Origin: a virus | Direction: 5' to 3' (one strand) | Virus record (IMG/VR): IMGVR_UViG_3300032293_002138 | Location: 1-21,611 of that record | DNA: 21,611 nucleotides | Part shown: one piece after another, positions 1 to 7,656 of the stretch | Numbering within the stretch: position 1 is the stretch's first letter | How the letters are laid out: every line of letters starts with the position of its first letter | Notes under the pieces: model-generated | What the model saw: only the letters and a program-made list of their open reading frames with translations | What the model was told of the DNA's origin: nothing | Databases searched by the model: none | Program-made: the position numbers and the translations under genes

Positions 1-303
1 ATCTACTGGAAGATTACCTTCGATGTAATCGTCGGCATCAATCATCATTGCCCATTTTGTTTTTCCATGGCAATGCTTGAGAACCTTGGAACGGTTGGTT
101 CCGAAGTCTTCCCATTCATGATCAAGAATTTCACCGGGAATATTGTGAGAATCAAAAAAGTTTTTAATCAACTCTTTTGTGTTGTCGATTGACCCTGTGT
201 CGGCAATGACATAATAGTCAACGTATTTTACAAGAGAACGAAGACATTCTTCAATGTTAGAAGCTTCGTTTTTCACGATCATAGCTAAAGTTAATTTGTG
301 CAT
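1..303 (-). CDS. Family 2 glycosyltransferase, N-terminal part (runs off the window)
   Basis: About 101 residues are visible before the left edge. The protein begins MHKLTLAMIVKNEA, has D-T-G-S-x-D-N-T near residues 36-43, and carries the metal- and nucleotide-sugar-binding D-A-D-D near 89-92. This is the GT-A core of family 2 transferases, which move a sugar from a nucleotide donor in the cytoplasm. I chose the ATG at 303. A second in-frame ATG at 309 lies inside the Shine-Dalgarno-like TAAGGA, which is well spaced for the 303 start. The gene follows the regA stop by a few bases and so belongs to the same leftward unit. In T4 the DNA polymerase gene 43 sits directly downstream of regA, so a sugar gene has been placed here. 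Donor and acceptor cannot be told. Confidence 0.85.
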   Translation of the reverse strand, partial: MHKLTLAMIVKNEASNIEECLRSLVKYVDYYVIADTGSIDNTKELIKNFFDSHNIPGEILDHEWEDFGTNRSKVLKHCHGKTKWAMMIDADDYIEGNLPVD

Positions 304-311
304 GTTCATCC

Positions 312-737
312 TTATGAATTAAAAAATCTTCGCAACGTACCGGGATTGAATTTTTGTATTAGTTCCCAGTTTTCTTTTTCACTATACTTAATTATCTTCA
401 AACCGCTTATGGGCATCTTGTCTTTGATTTTTTCCTTATCAACGACTTCCAAAAGCTCCCAATCTTCTAATAATTTTACGATTGCATTACGCCTTTGAAT
501 GTCCTCATCAGTGGTGTTTGAAGGAAGTTCATCCAATGCAAATAATTCTTTGAAATGGGCAATCACATAGATGTCATCTTTGTGGATAAGATGGCACGAT
601 TGATAAAGTACATTTTTTCCTTTTGGCGAAACACCAATCCTGGAAAGAGTTTCCTTTACGACCATATAATCCTCATCATCTAAAAGATTGATGTGGACTC
701 CTACGTTTTTAAATACTTTATCCGATTTCTCCGACAT
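312..737 (-). CDS. regA: RegA translational repressor of early genes
   Basis: RegA is the T4-type RNA-binding protein that blocks ribosome access at the start codons of many phage early mRNAs, including those for the clamp and clamp loader in T4. The 141-residue protein shares the T4 core from memory: V-K-E-T-L-x-R-x-G near residues 27-35, V-L-Y-Q-S-C-H near 43-49, H-F-K-E near 61-64, then R-R-x-x-I-x-x-L-L-E-D-W. T4 RegA is 122 residues; this one has a longer N-terminus. It lies directly downstream of genes 44 and 62, as in T4, with a 6-base gap to gene 62 that includes an AGGT Shine-Dalgarno-like stretch before the ATG at 737. It may control its own operon as in T4, but no operator was identified here. 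Confidence 0.93.
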   Translation of the reverse strand: MSEKSDKVFKNVGVHINLLDDEDYMVVKETLSRIGVSPKGKNVLYQSCHLIHKDDIYVIAHFKELFALDELPSNTTDEDIQRRNAIVKLLEDWELLEVVDKEKIKDKMPISGLKIIKYSEKENWELIQKFNPGTLRRFFNS

Positions 738-743
738 AAAATT

Positions 744-1133
744 TTAACCTTTATTATCATTTCCACCCTTATATAAGGACTGTCTTAACTTGTCCAAATC
801 ACCGGGTCCAAGTATATTTAGGACTTCTCTGGCTTTCTGCTCACTGTATCCATAGGCTTCTTTTATGACTTCTATGTCGTTATTAGATTCTTTTTTAACC
901 CAAGGAGAAAAACGCTTATTCTTTCTGATAGAAAGCCTGCAAAAATCAAACTGCAGCTTCTTGTCTAGTGTCCAATTGCAATTTACGACATTTGCATGAA
1001 ATATGGTATCGGGAAAAAATGACAGGCAACGGTTTACAACGTAAGGTGGGTACAGCTTTTCTGCCTTCTCATCGTTGTCGAGCAGGGCTTTTTTATCATA
1101 ATTTATGCTATTGAGATAATGCTTGAGTTCCAT
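744..1133 (-). CDS. 62: Clamp loader small subunit gp62
   Basis: Gp62 is the small, non-ATPase subunit of the T4 clamp loader. With four gp44 subunits it opens and loads the gp45 ring at primer-template junctions. Identification rests on position (between gene 44 and regA, the conserved T4 order) and on a sequence consistent with the family: an N-terminal stretch L-K-H-Y-L-x-S-I-N, a central W-x-L-D-K-K-L-Q-F-D, and a C-terminal helical part. At 129 residues it is shorter than T4 gp62 (187 residues), so the C-terminal part is reduced. Its ATG overlaps the gene 44 stop by one base (TGATG), a translational coupling arrangement that suits a fixed 4:1 complex. Confidence 0.85.
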   Translation of the reverse strand: MELKHYLNSINYDKKALLDNDEKAEKLYPPYVVNRCLSFFPDTIFHANVVNCNWTLDKKLQFDFCRLSIRKNKRFSPWVKKESNNDIEVIKEAYGYSEQKAREVLNILGPGDLDKLRQSLYKGGNDNKG

Positions 1134-2077
1134 CAGTTAAACTCACAATCCATCATAATTTGCACAATCATGGCCATTGTATTGATTTCTTGGTCTGCTG
1201 CAAACGAAGCCTTGTACTGATACTCCGCAATAATCAAAATCGCCTGTGGGATTGAATTTGGCTTGAGGACGTTGTACAGTTCATTGTACAGCTTGCGGAA
1301 AAACTCTGTGGTATTCAGATCAATATTTTGAATTGTCCACTTACGGCAAGACGCAAAGTCCTTGGCCTTCATGTATCCAAGAAGCTCCTTGTAGGAGTCG
1401 CAGCTACCCTGTGATAGTATCCCAACATCAATTCTTCCAGAAGAAGAATACCGCTGAAGTTCATTAACAGTACGCCGAATATCCGGAAAATGCTTCTTGA
1501 TGAGGTTGACGAGAACTGGGGTGTCATATGGAACCTTTTCAGTAGTTAGGATGTGTTCCACACGCTTCAGGATTCCCATTGCAACCTGCGCTTTTTCCGC
1601 TCCAGGGACTGTAAAGTCAATTCCTGTGCAACGAGAATGGAGTGCGTCAATGATCCTGTTTTTGTAGTTACAGGTCATGATGAAGCGACAGTTCTTGGCA
1701 AACTCCTCAATTGCACCACGTAAAGCGGGTTGGATTGAGTTTGGATTTGCATAATCAAACTCGTCAAGAATGACTACCTTCAGTCCACCGTTCAAAGATA
1801 CCGTAGAGCAATAATTTCGGATCTTTGTGCGGAGGGTGTCGATACCATTTTCTTCGGAGCAGTTGATGATTATGCTGTCTGCACCGATGTCATTTGCAAG
1901 AGCACGGGCGACCGTAGTCTTTCCCGTGCCTGCCTTGCCGTATAACATCATGTTTGGAATTGTACCTTCTTTGATCATTCCGTTGAAGACAACGGAAAGA
2001 TCTACAGGGAGAATGCAATCCGACAGCGTCTTGGGCCGATACTTTTCGACCCAGAGCAAGTTATTGATGTCTGTCAC
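1133..2077 (-). CDS. 44: Clamp loader large subunit gp44 (AAA+ ATPase)
   Basis: This is the ATPase subunit of the clamp loader that places the gp45 sliding clamp on DNA. The 314-residue AAA+ protein begins with the L-W-V-E-K-Y-R-P-K family signature (residues 8-16). It has Walker A G-K-A-G-T-G-K-T at 47-54, Walker B V-V-I-L-D-E-F-D at 101-108, sensor 1 around T-C-N at 135-137, and the arginine-finger-type S-R-C motif at 148-150. Length matches T4 gp44 (319 residues). Translation starts at a GTG (2077-2075). The GAGGA Shine-Dalgarno sequence lies in the last codons of gene 45, two bases upstream of which the reading frames separate, so the clamp and its loader are coupled. Confidence 0.96.
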   Translation of the reverse strand: MTDINNLLWVEKYRPKTLSDCILPVDLSVVFNGMIKEGTIPNMMLYGKAGTGKTTVARALANDIGADSIIINCSEENGIDTLRTKIRNYCSTVSLNGGLKVVILDEFDYANPNSIQPALRGAIEEFAKNCRFIMTCNYKNRIIDALHSRCTGIDFTVPGAEKAQVAMGILKRVEHILTTEKVPYDTPVLVNLIKKHFPDIRRTVNELQRYSSSGRIDVGILSQGSCDSYKELLGYMKAKDFASCRKWTIQNIDLNTTEFFRKLYNELYNVLKPNSIPQAILIIAEYQYKASFAADQEINTMAMIVQIMMDCEFN

Positions 2078-2079
2078 GT

Positions 2080-2751
2080 TTATCCTCGCTTGATTGCGAT
2101 GTAGTAGGATAGATTCAGAGTCTTGTGAGTAAATTTTGAAATGATGGTATCGGTCAACTCCACGGTGTATGAACCTGGAATAAACTTGATTTCAGACACG
2201 TTGATGGTTCCCTCAAAGTCCGGACCACCGTAGTTGTCGTCCAATACAATCTCAAAACTGTTGCTGGTGCTCTGGCTGGAGTCATCAACGGTAATTACAA
2301 ACTTGCCGTCACCACCAACAAGATTAAAATCGCTGACCTGCAGGATGTTTGCTGCCTTCAATACCTCGTTTAGATCCTTCTCGTCAAGATCAAACTTGAC
2401 CGCGGTCTTAGGCATCTTGACCTCTCGGGTCGGGACGGTCAGAAGAGTCGGTTCCGAGTAGAAATAAGTCACGCTCGAACGACCGTTGGAGATAATGACG
2501 TGGGTTTCATGGAACTCCAGATCAGGGTTCGCAAACATGCTGATAACTCCGAGGAACTTGTTCAGATCCCAAATAGGAACTGAAACGTCAAAGTCTTCGG
2601 CAACATTAGCCTCTGCATAGATGTTCTTACCCGAACTCATGGTCTTCAGGACATTTCCTGGATGGATCAAAATGTTGGAATTGATCGCAGCAAAGTTCTT
2701 GAGAATGTTATAGGTTTCTTTTGTTAGTATCATCTTTGTCACAGTATTCAT
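2080..2751 (-). CDS. 45: Sliding clamp gp45 (DNA polymerase processivity factor)
   Basis: Gp45 forms the trimeric ring that tethers the phage polymerase to DNA. In T4 it also acts as the mobile activator of late transcription together with gp55 and gp33. The 223-residue protein is close to T4 gp45 (228) in length. It shows the two-domain clamp pattern, with an N-terminal M-x-L-T-K-E-T-Y-x-I-L-K-N-F helix and a C-terminal alternation of strands ending in Y-Y-I-A-I-K. Gene context (45-44-62-regA) settles the assignment. Gp55, its partner in late transcription, is about 4.9 kb upstream on the same strand. The ATG at 2751 has only a weak AGAAAG element ahead of it, 20 bases after the stop of the 50-residue gene. 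Confidence 0.93.
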   Translation of the reverse strand: MNTVTKMILTKETYNILKNFAAINSNILIHPGNVLKTMSSGKNIYAEANVAEDFDVSVPIWDLNKFLGVISMFANPDLEFHETHVIISNGRSSVTYFYSEPTLLTVPTREVKMPKTAVKFDLDEKDLNEVLKAANILQVSDFNLVGGDGKFVITVDDSSQSTSNSFEIVLDDNYGGPDFEGTINVSEIKFIPGSYTVELTDTIISKFTHKTLNLSYYIAIKRG

Positions 2752-2771
2752 AATATAAATCTTTCTGTAGA

Positions 2772-2924
2772 TTAGTCAATGTCTTTACGATACATTGTAT
2801 CGTTTAACTTCTGTTTCTGCTCATGCCTGTTTCCGCGAACACTTCTTTTATGTTGCTTTTTACTCAAACCCGATGGCTTGTTCTTGCGGCGATTGGTAAA
2901 CTTTTCAAAGCTATCTTCATTCAT
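2772..2924 (-). CDS. Small basic protein of 50 residues, unknown function
   Basis: Reading the reverse strand between gene 45 and the 94-residue gene gives an uninterrupted ATG-to-TAA frame of 50 codons. The product is strikingly basic and polar: N-R-R-K-N-K-P near residues 11-17, then S-K-K-Q-H-K-R-S-V-R-G-N-R-H. It has no hydrophobic segment. It fills the gap between its neighbours almost exactly (21 bases to the gene 45 ATG, 30 bases to the preceding stop), and a GGAG lies about 13 bases ahead of the ATG. T4 has small genes (rpbA, 45.2) between 45 and 46, so a short protein here fits, but I cannot name it. A nucleic-acid-binding role is only suggested by charge. Confidence 0.7.
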   Translation of the reverse strand: MNEDSFEKFTNRRKNKPSGLSKKQHKRSVRGNRHEQKQKLNDTMYRKDID

Positions 2925-2954
2925 AATTACATTATAACTCCATATATCCTAAAA

Positions 2955-3239
2955 TCAAATTTGAATCCACTGGAATCCATTTGGATCCTTATACCAAATA
3001 TACATGATTCCGGAACCATTTATCCATAGTTGGTTTTCTATCGGGTTTACTGGCGGTTGAGTGCCATAATATGGTTCGGTCAACCCGGTGCTTTCCCAGC
3101 TACCCTTATCTTGAATTGGGCTTTTATTTGTTATTCTTCTGCAAGAATACATTTTTCCCTGATCTACAACCACATCTCCCTTTTTGTAGGTAAAGGGAGT
3201 CCCGTTTGAATTTTTAAATTTAAATTGCCCTCTGAACAT
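2955..3239 (-). CDS. 94-residue protein with carbohydrate-binding-like module
   Basis: Function unknown. The first half resembles the small aromatic carbohydrate-binding fold (CBM5/12-like): Y-K-K-G-D-V-V near 18-24, G near 28, Y31-S-C, then G-S-W near 46-48. The second half has the phage structural-protein pattern N-P-I-E-N-Q-L-W near 65-72 followed by I-M-Y-I-W-Y and G-F-Q-W, common in tail or decoration proteins of marine T4-like phages. There is no signal peptide or membrane segment. It sits between gene 46 and the small gene ahead of 45, an odd place for a virion protein. Its ATG (3239) follows an AT-rich hairpin with no clear Shine-Dalgarno sequence. Assignment to a fold is from motif recall only. 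Confidence 0.75.
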   Translation of the reverse strand: MFRGQFKFKNSNGTPFTYKKGDVVVDQGKMYSCRRITNKSPIQDKGSWESTGLTEPYYGTQPPVNPIENQLWINGSGIMYIWYKDPNGFQWIQI

Positions 3240-3241
3240 TT

Positions 3242-3261
3242 ACAAATATTTAGATATTTGT
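3242..3261 (-). repeat. Perfect inverted repeat at the gene 46 stop
   Basis: An 8-base perfect inverted repeat, ACAAATAT / ATATTTGT, with a 4-base loop. On the leftward mRNA the loop contains the gene 46 stop codon (CTAA), and the stem ends two bases before the ATG of the 94-residue gene. It is AT-rich and lacks a following U-run, so a classical terminator is unlikely. It could affect initiation at the next gene or protect an mRNA end. No function is shown. Confidence 0.45.
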
Positions 3262-4971
3262 CTTGATCTTTGAAAAATTATTTTTCTTTTCAAACTGCAT
3301 CGAAGAATCAAACTTATCAACCAAGGCATCTGCCTTATGACTAATAATAAAGATAGAGCATTTATTCTTCATCTTGTTCAAAAGCTTCAGGAAAGACTCC
3401 GTTCCAGAGGCATCCAGTGATGAATCCAAGATCTCGTCAAAGATCAGTAGGTTGCAATTTAAACTGTTTTTCATCTTGGCAACCTCGCGCCAAGTCAGCA
3501 GTATGGCCAAATCGATACGCTGCTTCTCTCCCTCAGAGAAAGAGGAATATGAGAATGCGTCTCGGTATCGGGACTTGATTGTTTCCTTGAATTCCTCATC
3601 GATGGTGAAATCAACATAGAGGTTAAGCTTTCCGAGGAACTTGTTGACGAGTCCATTGATGATGGGAACATAATGTTTGATGATACGGCTTTTAAGACCG
3701 CCATCCTTGAGAATATCATAGACAACATCGTAGTGAATTTGTTCATTGATCAGTGTCTGTAATGTATTGGTAAGTTCTTGTTTTTCAGATTCAGATTTGT
3801 GCAGAGCCTCTTCCAAGGAAGATATGTTGCTGGATGCTTCTTTATCTTTCTTTTCCTTTTGCAGTCGCTTTACGTTTTCTTCACCATTGCCAATTCTATA
3901 ATTAATTCCCAAGACATCATTGTTCATCGTGTCAATTTCTTCTTTATAGGAATTATATTGGTTTTGGGCTTCAATAAGTTTTTGGTTTTTGTCTTGGGCA
4001 ATTTTTATTGCCTTTTGGCATTCCAATAGTTTCGTCTCTTTATCTTGGATATGCTTTTGCTTTTGTTCGATAGGAAGTTCTTGTCCACAACACTTGCATG
4101 TTGCAGATGTCTTCAAGGACTCTATTTCTTCCTTCAGTGTGGTTTCAAGCGCCTCTGTCTTGGCCAACATCAAAGGAACATCTTTTAGGGACTGGACAAT
4201 CTTTTGATACTTGGCCTGTTCTCCCGAAAGTTTTTCCAGTTGTTTGGCAAACTCATTTTTTTCTGATTTGCTGAGTTTAATATTGGATTCAAAGGATTCA
4301 ATTTTTTCATCGATGGCCTTGATGTCATCCGCATTGTGACTCTTTACCTGCTCAATGAATTGTTTCTGCGCCTTGATCTTTTCGTGTGAGATCTTAACCA
4401 AAGACTCATTCTCGGCTATGCTGACCTTCAGCGATCCCAGTTGTCCCTTAACATACTGGTTCATGTCTGCAAGGATATCAAGATCTAAAAGCCCTTCGAT
4501 AATCTTTCTTCGCTCTGCAGGAGTCAACTGCATGAAGGGGATAAAGTTTGACTTGCCTAGAATGACCACTTGCTTGAAAGCAGAATAATCAAAACCAAGA
4601 ATCTGTTCCTCGAACATTTCTTGGTAATCCTTGGTCTTGGCATTCTGGTCAATCATCTCTCCGTTCTTATGGATCTCAAAGATCTTTGGAGAGAGACCAC
4701 GGCGTACCAAGTAGTGTGCCCCGGACTTGTTGAATTCAATTTCAACGACACATCCTTTAGCATTTACGCTGTTGACCAGCTGGGGTATGTTGATTGGACG
4801 AAATGGCTTTCCGAACAAACCAAAGCAAAGAGAATCAAGCAACGCAAAAGACTTACCGTGTCCGTTAGTTCCAGTCACAAGGGTGGTCTTTCTTGTGTTG
4901 AGGTCTATTTCGGAAAAGTTATTGCCGAATGACCCAAAGTTCTTGAAGCGAACAGTTAAAAATTCAATCAC
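3250..4971 (-). CDS. 46: Recombination endonuclease subunit gp46 (Rad50/SbcC-like)
   Basis: Gp46 pairs with gp47 as the phage Mre11-Rad50-like complex that resects DNA ends and degrades host DNA for recombination-dependent replication. The 573-residue protein has an N-terminal ATPase half with Walker A G-T-N-G-H-G-K-S (34-41) and a Q-loop region near 149-156. A long coiled coil runs from about 180 to 410, interrupted by a zinc-hook-like C-K-C-C-G (292-296). The C-terminal half carries the ABC signature S-F-S-E-G-E-K-Q-R (477-485) and Walker B N-L-L-I-F-D-E (507-513). Length matches T4 gp46 (560). It starts at GTG 4971, overlapping the gene 47 stop in a GTGA arrangement that couples the two subunits. 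Confidence 0.96.
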   Translation of the reverse strand: MIEFLTVRFKNFGSFGNNFSEIDLNTRKTTLVTGTNGHGKSFALLDSLCFGLFGKPFRPINIPQLVNSVNAKGCVVEIEFNKSGAHYLVRRGLSPKIFEIHKNGEMIDQNAKTKDYQEMFEEQILGFDYSAFKQVVILGKSNFIPFMQLTPAERRKIIEGLLDLDILADMNQYVKGQLGSLKVSIAENESLVKISHEKIKAQKQFIEQVKSHNADDIKAIDEKIESFESNIKLSKSEKNEFAKQLEKLSGEQAKYQKIVQSLKDVPLMLAKTEALETTLKEEIESLKTSATCKCCGQELPIEQKQKHIQDKETKLLECQKAIKIAQDKNQKLIEAQNQYNSYKEEIDTMNNDVLGINYRIGNGEENVKRLQKEKKDKEASSNISSLEEALHKSESEKQELTNTLQTLINEQIHYDVVYDILKDGGLKSRIIKHYVPIINGLVNKFLGKLNLYVDFTIDEEFKETIKSRYRDAFSYSSFSEGEKQRIDLAILLTWREVAKMKNSLNCNLLIFDEILDSSLDASGTESFLKLLNKMKNKCSIFIISHKADALVDKFDSSMQFEKKNNFSKIKTNI

Positions 4972-6014
4972 TCTTCATCCTTTGACAGTGCACTATTATA
5001 CGCTTCATCTATTATCTTGGCAAGCATTTGCTTGTCGATTGACTTCTCGTTAATGGTTCCAAGTTCCTCATGTAGTAACTGTAGAGTGTCCTTGTGTACG
5101 TCCACCGCAACCAGTTCAGGGTTTGCGCTAACTTCCTCGGTGACAGCCAATTCCGCCACACCCGCCTCATAGAACTTATCCATGTATTTCTCAAAAGGCG
5201 CAGCCTTAGTTCGCTTCTTGACAAAAATCTTGACGTAGCAATCCTTGAATGTCGAATAGTCCAATTTTTGCGGTTCGTCTTCATTATAGTCAAACGTATA
5301 GAAAAGTTTTCTAGTATTCTGGATGAATACAAGTTCTCTAGACGAAAAATCAAATACGTGGAATCCTTTCGGCTCCCATACATCCGAGAAAGCCATCTGA
5401 TACTGCGTACCCAGGTAATGAATATTATCACGACTAGACTTAACATGATAATGACCGGTGAGTACATAATCAAACTTGTCAAAGTGTTTTGGGTCATATC
5501 CTTGCTCTATAAAAATCCCTCGAATGCTCTGGAAGCCACACAATTCAAGGTGTCCCAACAGAACACTGCATGTGGTTTCTGAAATAAATTTTGCTGCGGC
5601 TTCCTCGTTCTCTGGGTTGATCCATGGTAATAGTGCGACACAGCCAGCTGTCGTGTTTATTTCAACTGGCTCAGAATATATCTCCCAGTTAGCATATTGA
5701 GATACCAATTCATCCAGAGAATTTACTCTATTGTTGTTTTTGTAATAAGTATCATGGTTGCCACAAATTGCAATACACTTGATTCCCATCTCTCTAAGAG
5801 GTTCAAGAAATCTTGTTCTTACCTGATTGAGAGTTTTAAAATTTACATACTTGCGGCGATCAAAAACATCTCCTAGATGAAAAATGGTTTTAATGTTGTT
5901 TTCCTTTATATAAGAAAATAACTGTTCTTCAAAGAACTTTAAAAAATATTCAAGAACGATAGGTGAATCGCCCTTGTACCCAAAATGGGTATCATTAAGA
6001 ATGATGGATTTCAT
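4968..6014 (-). CDS. 47: Recombination nuclease subunit gp47 (Mre11/SbcD-like)
   Basis: Nuclease partner of gp46. All metallophosphoesterase motifs are present in order in the 348-residue protein: L-N-D-T-H-F-G (residues 7-12 region, D8 and H10), G-D-V-F-D-R (D49), G-N-H-D (N86, H87), L-G-H-L-E (H155), and G-H-Y-H (H188, H190). Length is close to T4 gp47 (339). The ATG at 6014 lies inside the end of gmd (20-base overlap) and has no obvious Shine-Dalgarno sequence, so translation is probably coupled to gmd. In T4 the gene upstream of 47 on this side is the alpha-glucosyltransferase gene; here gmd occupies that place. Confidence 0.96.
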   Translation of the reverse strand: MKSIILNDTHFGYKGDSPIVLEYFLKFFEEQLFSYIKENNIKTIFHLGDVFDRRKYVNFKTLNQVRTRFLEPLREMGIKCIAICGNHDTYYKNNNRVNSLDELVSQYANWEIYSEPVEINTTAGCVALLPWINPENEEAAAKFISETTCSVLLGHLELCGFQSIRGIFIEQGYDPKHFDKFDYVLTGHYHVKSSRDNIHYLGTQYQMAFSDVWEPKGFHVFDFSSRELVFIQNTRKLFYTFDYNEDEPQKLDYSTFKDCYVKIFVKKRTKAAPFEKYMDKFYEAGVAELAVTEEVSANPELVAVDVHKDTLQLLHEELGTINEKSIDKQMLAKIIDEAYNSALSKDEE

Positions 6015-7062
6015 ATTTTGAATGGTTGTGTTGTTTTGTTGGTGTCATGTGCTTTATCATAAACTCTTTACGTGCGAGTTCCATATCATGGTCAACCATC
6101 ATTCTTACTAAACCATCAATGTCTACTTTGGGCTTCCATCCAAGCTGTCGCTTGGCCTTTTCTGGATTGCCGAGAAGTTGATCTACCTCTGCTGGACGGA
6201 AATACCGTTCATCGGTTACAATATATTGTTCATAGTTTTTTAGACCAGCGTAGGAAAAAGCCTTTTCACAAAATTCTCTCACAGATATCATATTGCCTGT
6301 AGCCACAACATAATCATCCGGGGTATCTTGCTGTAGCATCAGCCACATGGCTTCTACGTAATCGCCTGCATAACCCCAGTCACGCAAAGCATCCATGTTT
6401 CCGAGAACAAGGTTTTTTTGAAGACCTTGGTAGATTCTTCCGATAGCCCGAGTAATTTTTCTTGTAACAAATGTTTCGCCTCTGCGGGGACTTTCGTGGT
6501 TGAAGAGAATACCACATGAGGCATGCAAACCGTAGCTTTCCCGGTAGTTAATCGTTAAATGGTGTCCATATACCTTGGCACATCCATACGGAGAACGTGG
6601 ATAAAATTTGGTGTTTTCTGTTTGAGGTACTTCTTGTACCTTGCCATACATTTCGCTGCTTGAAGCCTGGTAATATCTAATCTGTTTTCCCGACCGATAC
6701 TGATGTTCTTTTGTTGCTTCCAACATATGTAATGTACCTATACCGTCTATCTGGCCAGTGTAAACTGGCATATCAAAAGATACCTTAACATGGCTCTGGG
6801 CACCTAAATTATAAACTTCATCGGGATTGGTTTTTTCAAAAATATTATAGATGCTATTATAATCACTCAAATCTCCGTAATGGAGAAAAAATGTTTTATT
6901 ATAAACCTCTGGATTTTGGATATGGTGTTCCAGACGAGCCGTGTTAAAAGAAGAAGAACGGCGGATTATACCATGCACCGAATATCCTTTAGATAAAAGA
7001 AAATCTGCAAGATAACTTCCATCTTGCCCAGAAATTCCAGTAATTAGCGCACTTTTATTCAT
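5995..7062 (-). CDS. gmd: GDP-mannose 4,6-dehydratase
   Basis: Converts GDP-D-mannose to GDP-4-keto-6-deoxy-D-mannose using bound NADP(H). This is the first committed step to GDP-L-fucose, GDP-D-rhamnose, GDP-perosamine and others. The 355-residue short-chain dehydrogenase has the Rossmann motif [11 protein letters not shown] (8-18), the GMD hallmark R-R-S-S-S-F-N-T (34-41), S-S-S-E-M-Y-G (134-140) and the catalytic Y159-G-C-A-K163. The sequence is full-length and intact. Its ATG overlaps the gp55 stop (ATGA) and its end overlaps gene 47, so it is woven into the essential operon. Base composition is nearer to the replication genes than to the AT-rich island. No GDP-fucose synthase follows in the window; two fucosyltransferase genes lie upstream at 17.5-19.1 kb. 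Confidence 0.96.
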   Translation of the reverse strand: MNKSALITGISGQDGSYLADFLLSKGYSVHGIIRRSSSFNTARLEHHIQNPEVYNKTFFLHYGDLSDYNSIYNIFEKTNPDEVYNLGAQSHVKVSFDMPVYTGQIDGIGTLHMLEATKEHQYRSGKQIRYYQASSSEMYGKVQEVPQTENTKFYPRSPYGCAKVYGHHLTINYRESYGLHASCGILFNHESPRRGETFVTRKITRAIGRIYQGLQKNLVLGNMDALRDWGYAGDYVEAMWLMLQQDTPDDYVVATGNMISVREFCEKAFSYAGLKNYEQYIVTDERYFRPAEVDQLLGNPEKAKRQLGWKPKVDIDGLVRMMVDHDMELARKEFMIKHMTPTKQHNHSKYEIHHS

Positions 7063-7622
7063 ATATCCAATACATCCTTTTTAGTTTTTGTTTTTCTTTT
7101 TACTTTTTTTGGTGAAAGCATTTCGTCAAATCTTTCCATATCGAGATCGGTCAAACCAAAAAAATCTCTTCTTCCTATGTCAACACCGGCATATATTTCG
7201 TTAAACCAGTTATGAAAATCTTTATCGTTTTTTTGTTCTGCAAACTTATACTGAGTATACTTTTCTCTTTTTTCTTTATTGATTATCCTCACAAAAGAAA
7301 ACCAGCAAACCTGGGTTAAATAGCCGAATGGGCTATTAGATTTGCTGGGATCAAAATTATCAATATAAGTAATGCAGTTTAATACCGCATCAGAAACCAT
7401 TTCTTCTCTATATGGGTAATTTGCAAAATTTGGTCTATAGGAAAGTCTGGATGCTATCTTAAGCACACATTCACCTATAAAATCTGGAAGTTTTGGTTTT
7501 TTTCTTCCAGCATTTTCGGCTTCTGATACTTTTTTCTTATATTCAACTAATGCATCGTATAATTCTTGATTACTTACATAATCTGCATCAGAAGCTTTTT
7601 TTCTCTTTTTTACTTTTTTCAC
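7059..7622 (-). CDS. 55: Late-transcription sigma factor gp55
   Basis: Gp55 is the diminutive sigma factor that directs host RNA polymerase to phage late promoters, working with the gp45 clamp. The 187-residue length equals that of T4 gp55 (185). Shared features, from recall of T4, are the N-terminal [11 protein letters not shown] helix (15-25), Y-R-E-E-M-V-S-D-A (71-79), an I-D-N-F-D-P-S-K core near 87-94, and [18 protein letters not shown] (about 101-118), which is the sigma region 2-like DNA-melting segment. A very basic leader (K-K-V-K-K-R-K-K) and a basic tail flank it. Start is a GTG at 7622 without a visible Shine-Dalgarno sequence. Its stop overlaps the gmd start. Confidence 0.9.
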   Translation of the reverse strand: MKKVKKRKKASDADYVSNQELYDALVEYKKKVSEAENAGRKKPKLPDFIGECVLKIASRLSYRPNFANYPYREEMVSDAVLNCITYIDNFDPSKSNSPFGYLTQVCWFSFVRIINKEKREKYTQYKFAEQKNDKDFHNWFNEIYAGVDIGRRDFFGLTDLDMERFDEMLSPKKVKRKTKTKKDVLDI

Positions 7623-7656
7623 AATAGTATTATACTTTCATTTCATCAGAATTCAA
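7622..7656 (-). promoter_or_regulatory. Candidate sigma70-like promoter in front of gp55
   Basis: On the reverse strand, TTGAAT (7656-7651) and TATAAT (7634-7629) are separated by 16 bases. Standard spacing puts the transcript start at or next to the GTG of gp55, which would make that mRNA leaderless. The match is good, but the sequence is AT-rich enough for chance hits, so this is tentative. If real, gp55 could be expressed independently of the sugar island upstream. Confidence 0.3.

Noticed and set aside
3242-3261. Rho-independent terminator after gene 46
   Set aside because: The stem is AT-only apart from one pair at its base and there is no U-run after it; the next gene starts at once.
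4570-4932. 120-codon plus-strand frame opposite gene 46
   Set aside because: It lies wholly antisense to the gp46 ATPase domain, has no recognisable motifs and no convincing start signal.
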